Below are positions 57,437 to 64,000 of a stretch of 64,000 nt of DNA, one piece after another. The translations under genes and the position numbers were made by a program. A model generated the notes under the pieces. The model was not told where the DNA came from. It saw nothing but the letters and a program-made list of their open reading frames with translations, and made no database searches. The DNA is taken from contig JAACJM010000305.1 in NCBI GenBank assembly GCA_013368315.1, positions 28,734 through 92,733 of the forward strand. Direction: 5' to 3'. Each line of letters starts with the position of its first letter. The first letter of the stretch is position 1. The DNA is from Tetrapyrgos nigripes. Taxonomy: Eukaryota; Basidiomycota; Agaricomycetes; Agaricales; Campanellaceae.

Positions 57437-57456
57437 GTTTGGGTTTGGGTATGGGG
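57406..57456. repeat. (GGGTAT)n microsatellite
   Basis: Repeats of GGGTAT with GGGTTT variants inside the intron-like stretch of the chitin synthase fragment. It is interstitial, short and internal to a gene remnant, so it is not a telomere. Confidence 0.85.
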
Positions 57457-57655
57457 AGGGAGGGGTGGAGGTGTGGGAAGTTGGGGGGAAAGGCCATCAT
57501 GGTAGTCATAGTCAGCGTCGATCTTTTTCAGAAAGAAAGCCACACATCTGATCAGGCACATCCGTAATCGCATACGCACTTTTGACATAGTAAATCCAAC
57601 TTCCACCTTTTTTTGAGACTAATTCCCAACATAGAATCCTATCCTCGGCGGGGGA

Positions 57656-57736
57656 GAGGACGTTAGCCTTAGACACGTTTCCTAGGTGGCAGCGACTTCT
57701 GTAAGATTTGATACCACCACAGCTTGGACAGGCCAT
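57656..57736 (-). pseudogene. F-box gene first-exon remnant, copy 3, fused to chitin synthase
   Basis: From 57736, MACPSCGGIKSYRSRCHLGN matches the start of the F-box gene at 33372. After VSKAN the frame runs without a break into chitin synthase sequence (AEDRILCWEL). The junction is at about 57650-57665. The result is a chance chimeric frame of 74 codons. The break shows that an F-box copy and a chitin synthase copy were joined here. Confidence 0.75.
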
Positions 57737-58420
57737 CGTGGCTAGGTTTGACGAGGAGAAGAAAAGGGCTGAGTGTCAATGGATTGGAGATGTAGTGAAA
57801 GCGTTTTCTGTCTCAACGTGACCGTTTTCAGCTTTCTCTTCAACCGCCTTCCCATTGCCCCAGTTCTCCAGTCATCAATACAAACACGTCTACTCCTCTT
57901 CAAAACGATAATGCTAGCCCTCAAAATTTCCGACTCTGATATACGAATAATTGTTGGCTGCATATATACGGAAAATGGTGCGTAACAGCTTGGTAGCTTT
58001 CATAAAATCTTCCTGAAGGCTCGATATCTGACAGGTCATCATTCTCATCAACGTCGATATGCGGTTCACTTCTATCAGCTTTCTTTTCCATCACTCAAGC
58101 TGGAAAAATCTTCTGGGTATACTGTTCCTCTGGTTAGCAGCAACATCACTAGTGGACGACGCGCTCTTCAGGTCTTCAAGTAGACGGATGAGGCTCAACT
58201 GGGACTTTTCTACGTCTGTGTCTACTGTCAGAGACACTCGGTCTGCCCCAAAAGCTGTCGACATTCTGTCTCTTCTCGGGTTTCCTACTTCCTCGTCACT
58301 TGTCTGAAATTCGTCGCTTGTTCGAAATTTGAGATTGAAGTTGGGATACGACACTTGCAAACACGTCCGTTCCTTCATTTTTGGCGAGTTTTAATCGTCG
58401 TTTGCCTTCGTTTGCCTCGT
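57737..58420. repeat. Segmental duplicate, copy 3
   Basis: The longest of three copies of the F-box upstream region, with ATATACGGAAAATGGTGCGT and the AGGTCTTCAAGTAGACGGAT block. On its minus strand a frame (58091-58378) reads SLTVDTDVEKSQLSLIRLLE ... SSTSDVAANQRNSIPRRFFQ. It is partly preserved in the other copies and may be a small gene divergent from the F-box gene. I do not recognise it. Confidence 0.75.
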
Positions 58421-59030
58421 AGCTGTGCTAATGTCACAACAAGAACTACGACTCTATGGTACTCCTGCAAGATGCAAATGTTCATTCTACTGCAGTGACG
58501 AAGCGCTGCCGGAAACGGGCGGCACTGGAACAAGCAGTGAGCACAAGAGCCTTTGCGATGTCACTTTCGAGTTCAGTCGATGGGCAAATCGTGAGTACAT
58601 ATGTTCTAAAGAAACTGCAACTTCAAGAAGCCGATTTCTCTCCGTCGTGCAGGTGGCCTTCCGCTGGATTTCTAACTTACGAAAAGCACAGCAAAGTCAC
58701 GTACTGGTGTCCGCAGCTTTTGCAATCAACAAGGCTATGTATCCCGATCCCGACTTGCCATTGGCCCATGTTTGTACGTCCAACTTAACTATCATCTCAC
58801 TCAGGCAGCTACAGCCTCGTCCCCTCGGCGCCTCTACTATAGCCTATAGTAAGTAAGAGTACTTCAGGTCGATATTGGCCATGGTGGATACATACTAGAT
58901 ATTGATATCTTCTGGTGAAGTTTTCGTTAAACAAAGCAGACTTATAAGTTGTGAGCGATACATGTACTTCGTGACGAAAACACACCTGAAGTACTGCAGC
59001 GCAAAATGAACTTGTTTTACCAGTGGTGTA
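58421..59030. other. No confident gene; possible spliced fragment
   Basis: A plus frame begins at 58456 and there is a plausible 61-nt intron (58592-58652, GTGAGTAC...CGTCGTGCAG), after which RWISNLRKAQQSHVLVSAAF could continue. No domain is recognised and the region is short, so I leave it uncalled. Confidence 0.3.
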
Positions 59031-59033
59031 GTC

Positions 59034-59521
59034 ATCAGTATTTTGACAGATTACTAGTGGACTGGTCCACTGGTGCTGCAAGCCAACTGACTGGTGGAAA
59101 TTTTATTCACCTCTGTTTGGATACTTAACAGCACTTGTAGAGTACGAGATGTAAGTAGAAACTACCTATGATATCACCGTAGCTATCGCAAACAGGTGGC
59201 GCAATAATTATTAAGTAGCGGCGGCTACGCGTCAGCCGGTCGTCGGGGCGTCGGGAGGTGCCGAACGCTGTCCCTGACAACGATGAGAACATTAGCCGGT
59301 GTCGGAAATGACTTTCGGATCATTACTGACCATGTGCTCACCTTTGGCAATGTTGCTGGGCCCTTCCTCGACAATGATGATGCCCAAACGACGTCGACAA
59401 GCACTCAACTGGTGGAGAAAAATACTTGTCTGGTGGAAATGGGGGGTCTACTGGTTTCAACTGGTGCTCTGCCAAATTTTGGCCCTACCAGTTGAAACCA
59501 GTAATCTGTCAAAATACTGAT
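59034..59521. mobile_element. Small TIR element (488 bp), unclassified
   Basis: A 22-bp perfect inverted repeat ATCAGTATTTTGACAGATTA(CT) lies at 59034-59055 and 59500-59521. Just inside, ACTGGT/ACCAGT motifs are repeated on both sides (for example 59060-59075 and 59445-59500), typical of subterminal binding sites. TA lies 2-3 bp outside each end but no clear longer target duplication is seen. There is no transposase. A MITE is the best reading. Confidence 0.7.
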
Positions 59522-60479
59522 TAGTAATGTCAATTTCAAGTTCCTAGTCATTAAGTCAAGTCAGTCGTTTCCTATCACGGTGCGTAATCCTCTCTTATCT
59601 TTACCTTCGCTGATGCTGTTGTAAATGCTGTCCAGCAATATACCGTGACTTACGTGGGTACGACGCTACGCAGTGCCAGTCCTTTCCGTGCTGATTGTTT
59701 CCATTCCATCCTCTCAATAGACTACTCATCTAGTGTACCAACCGTATCTTGGCGGTCACCATAATTGGATGGATCTACAGCAGCTTAAACGCGCTGCGAG
59801 CTCGTCCTACCCGGAAGTGGTTGATCCCGGGACGAAGATATACCTATTACAAGCTACATCGGGTTGCCTCTCGGAACCCCCGGCGTATCAGTTCTTGGTA
59901 TCAGTCTGGGTAATATACTCCTCTTCCTCCTCTTCATGGAGTAGTACTTACACGCACCTATAATAGGAGGGCCGTATATATCCATTCTGCATGAGAGTAC
60001 TACGCCTTGCTCAAACTCAACTGCACTGCCAGGTACAACTTTTTATTCACGAATTCCTTTCTAGTTCTCAAATTTCTCCCCAAAATTCTATAAGATAATC
60101 CTCTGATGCATGTTCTCAAAAAAGAGTCGGGTATAAACTCTAAGAAAGATTGAACAGAAACACGATTTATTCACAGAAAAGTAGGAATACCAATAGTAGT
60201 ATGTACATACACTTACATATATGTACAGGTATAGGGTGTATGATATGATATGACGTGATAAATACCGAAGAAAAGAGAGAGAGACCGTAAGTTTAGTTAG
60301 GGTAGTAATGACTGCTTTACTCGTGAGGGAGTGAGCGAATGGTAAAAAGACCGTTGACGAAAAAGTGTTCGGAAAGGACATCATTAAGACAAAGTTCTTG
60401 GATTCCTTTAAGATTTAGGACTATGAAGGGGATCAGAGATATTTAGTCAGTCCGTCTGCAACATGGTTGAAGTAATCAC
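59522..60479. other. No gene recognised
   Basis: A plus frame at 59733-59963 (MDLQQLKRAASSSYPEVVDP) could be coding but has no known domain. The last 300 bases are probably the 3' UTR and downstream flank of the manganese peroxidase. Confidence 0.4.
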
Positions 60480-62409
<1,930 letters not shown>

Positions 62410-62603
62410 GGTCGATGAATGTTTAAGAAAGTGGGATAAATATGAATAGAAAGTCAAAAGGTTCAAAGAGGTTGAACGACGTAAAGGGTGGCAGAGAAGA
62501 AAAGGGCAAGCCTAGAAAGAATAAAGAAGAGAGAAAGAAAAGGATGGCTGGCTGGAGCAAAGCTCGAAACAGATGTGAAGAGCAACTTTTCCAAACGTGT
62601 TTG

Positions 62604-62611
62604 CTTTTATA
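62604..62611 (-). promoter_or_regulatory. TATA box of the manganese peroxidase gene
   Basis: TATAAAAG on the minus strand, about 195 bp upstream of the MnP ATG. It is the best core-promoter match in the upstream region. The distance would imply a leader of about 150 nt or an upstream intron. Confidence 0.55.
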
Positions 62612-62699
62612 CCTCCATCGTGTAGGTGTACGTCTGGTGTACATGTGTATACTAATCAAGCTGCGACGTCGGGAGACTCATTGATATTATTAGCTGTGC

Positions 62700-63752
62700 C
62701 TGTGTTGCAATCAACGGGGTGGAGTATTTGCCGATCACTGTTCATGCAGGATTGGTATGCAAGACACCTCCTAAAGGTAAGCTATTTGGTAGCATGAATC
62801 TATGTATCGACAAAGTTCCGGAACGGGTCAACCTCACACAGAAGGTCTATGAAATCTTACCGTGTTACTGGTTCTATGACGAGTTTCAGCTGCGCGCTGC
62901 GTGCGCCACTTGAGTTTTTCTTGATGGATTAGACACGTGAACGGAAGACTCTACTAGTAGAACACTGCTTATTCCATTAGAGTACTCACGCACTCACCTA
63001 CAGTCTACAAGACAACGGCTTCACTGCAGCTACAGTTTCCAACGTTGCCTAGCATGAACCGTCTGGAAACCTACAGCACTCTGAAGAGTCGTCTCCAGAA
63101 GTGGCTGTTACAGTCATTAAAGCGTAAGTTTGTTACGGTCTCGATGCCGATGACTCAAGCTCAACCAGGCTCTCGGCTCTTCAATCTGTTGTCAAGAGGC
63201 GGAAGACGAGTACGCCTTCAATTACCGTGATTCATCTTTCAAACTGATGATTTATCTGCTAGAGGAAACAAATAATGAGGTGGGCTGTAAGAAAAGGTGT
63301 GAAGGGATAACGGCAAATTATGAGACGGATCACTTGCTGCGGTTCCGAGGACGACTGAACGGTACAGACCCGAATTCGAAACGAGACCGTCGGTATCTTG
63401 ACTCCCGCAGCGTCTAGATGTTCTAAAAAAGTTAGACCGTGCCTGCGAAGAAATGTGTTTACTCACGAGCCACAGGAAAGACTGTGATTTCATGCCGAAT
63501 GCATAAGATATGCTAGGATATGCCGCTCGAGCGACAGTAATCGCTATGCAAGGACAGCTTTGATACGCAGGAACCGAAGGCGTTTAGGATCACTGTCGTG
63601 CATTAGGTACAATTCCTCAGTGGTCATGCCGTGGTAAACATCTCTTCTTCCCGTCCTCCGAGTTAGGGCAACGGCATGAACTTCAGAACTAATTCTTGAA
63701 GCCGAACAAAACATGCGCAAAAACGCATATAGACAGTGGGTCTTGATTCAAC
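62700..63752. other. No confident gene
   Basis: Plus-strand frames at 62719-62913 and 63045-63230 and a minus frame at 63239-63493 have no recognised domain. A possible spliced plus-strand product ends TSTPSITVIHLSN at TGA 63243-63245. I leave the region uncalled. Confidence 0.3.
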
Positions 63753-63953
63753 CTAGTAGCCGTAGTCGAAACTGACGGACCGAGTCATTTGTTGGCGTCT
63801 GGAACGCGGCAGTGACGAGTATGATTTCGGAGAGATACCCGGCTGGCAGGCTACAGCAGTGCCATTAAAGGTAGAATTATCCTGAGCCTGCTCTGTTTCA
63901 TGAATACTATTTGGATCTGAGGAACAGCGATTCTTACCACGCAATTCTGTGCA
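63753..63953 (-). CDS. C-terminal exon of an unrecognised gene, cut by the window edge
   Basis: The minus frame runs from near 63953 through NRCSSDPNSIHETEQAQDNS and QQMTRSVSFDYGY to TAG 63753-63755. It is preceded by an acceptor-like CACAG (about 63951-63955) and, further upstream, a GTGAGT donor at the window end, so the exon is probably spliced. Ser/Gln/Thr-rich with no domain; it could be the tail of a membrane transporter or a regulatory protein. Only the 3' end is visible. Confidence 0.4.
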   Translation of the reverse strand, partial: CTELRGKNRCSSDPNSIHETEQAQDNSTFNGTAVACQPGISPKSYSSLPRSRRQQMTRSVSFDYGY

Positions 63954-64000
63954 GGTGAGTACTAGGTATCCTTCATTTTGTAACCTTTAAAACTCACCTT

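Larger units (their letters stand above)
56300..57655 (-). pseudogene. Chitin synthase fragment: 5'-truncated, internally deleted, transposon-split
   Basis: Chitin synthases polymerise N-acetylglucosamine at the plasma membrane. The fragment begins inside the catalytic domain (AEDRILCWELVSKKGGSWI, YVKSAYAITDVPDQ; about 57555-57650). An intron-like stretch with (TATGGG)n follows, then ELISQCHRWLNG interrupted by a MITE, then [20 protein letters not shown] and [12 protein letters not shown]. About 200 residues of the transmembrane region are missing. The end (APKVEGKVDAATQQEDYYRT, FRTNVLLAWTLSNGLLAA, MYMIIRLFAGE) is present to the stop at 56300. The internal deletion coincides with a GAGGA-repeat tract. 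The QRRRWLNG-type catalytic motif reads QCHRWLNG here, and the donor after VPDQ is not GT. Clearly non-functional. Confidence 0.85.

Noticed and set aside
57406..57456. (GGGTAT)n as an interstitial telomere
   Set aside because: The unit differs from TTAGGG, is short, and lies in the intron-like part of a chitin synthase fragment.
57253..57606. Minus-strand frame with a His-Thr repeat
   Set aside because: The HTHTHT run is the translation of the microsatellite, and the frame crosses the MITE boundary.

Overview
The window is nuclear DNA of a filamentous basidiomycete, almost certainly an agaricomycete. The evidence is short introns of about 45-80 nt in nearly every gene, a class II manganese peroxidase (a white-rot enzyme family), an etherase-like GST, a NACHT-WD40 gene of the kind that is abundant in mushrooms, a fungal alpha-kinase-like gene, F-box genes, and repeats of every major fungal class. 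No species is claimed. Only a few genes look intact: a GST (15329-16185), a tRNA-Gly(GCC) (28641-28733), an MPDU1/PQ-loop homologue (29287-30383) and the manganese peroxidase (60480-62409). A SANT-like gene (14133-14655) and a gene cut by the right edge may also be functional. Most of the rest is mobile or broken.

Layout. 1-6246 is a decayed Ty3/Gypsy chromovirus lacking its 5' LTR, with an extra cysteine-rich ORF between the chromodomain and the 3' LTR. 8116-13666 holds a divergent pair of decayed repeat-type genes, an alpha-kinase (-) and a DDE integrase-like gene (+), with degenerate tandem repeats between them. 14133-17378 holds the SANT-like gene, the GST and a GST pseudogene. 17632-28457 is dominated by two hAT transposons and a hAT-type MITE. 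28641-33372 carries the tRNA, the MPDU1 homologue, a P450 scrap and an F-box pseudogene split by a 754-bp foldback-like insertion. 34157-45114 is repeat-rich: a MITE, a 5'-truncated LINE, a Copia solo LTR, a DIRS-like RT/RNase H and a Gypsy LTR. 45851-50287 is a NACHT-WD40 pseudogene with about 15 near-identical WD40 repeats. 50855-58420 holds F-box and segmental-duplicate copies, a P450 pseudogene and a chitin synthase fragment. 59034-64000 holds a TIR element, the manganese peroxidase and the partial edge gene.

Six insertions have perfect, independently readable target-site duplications: 8 bp at each of five hAT-type elements and 9 bp at the 754-bp element. A Copia solo LTR has a 5-bp duplication. 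Removing the insert together with one duplication copy rejoins a reading frame in the F-box gene, in the chitin synthase fragment, and probably in small ORFs at the hAT-A and Copia sites.

Decay is uneven. The Gypsy element, hAT-B and the DDE gene are full of TGA stops where the family expects arginine or tryptophan, which fits C-to-T/G-to-A deamination of methylated repeats. hAT-A, the DIRS-like RT and the NACHT-WD40 gene mainly show single-base shifts in or near homopolymers, which need checking against raw reads. The candidate for a new kind of structure is the 754-bp element at 31798-32551. Its two arms each fold into their own hairpin using different, internally compensated stem sequences while sharing the flanking blocks.
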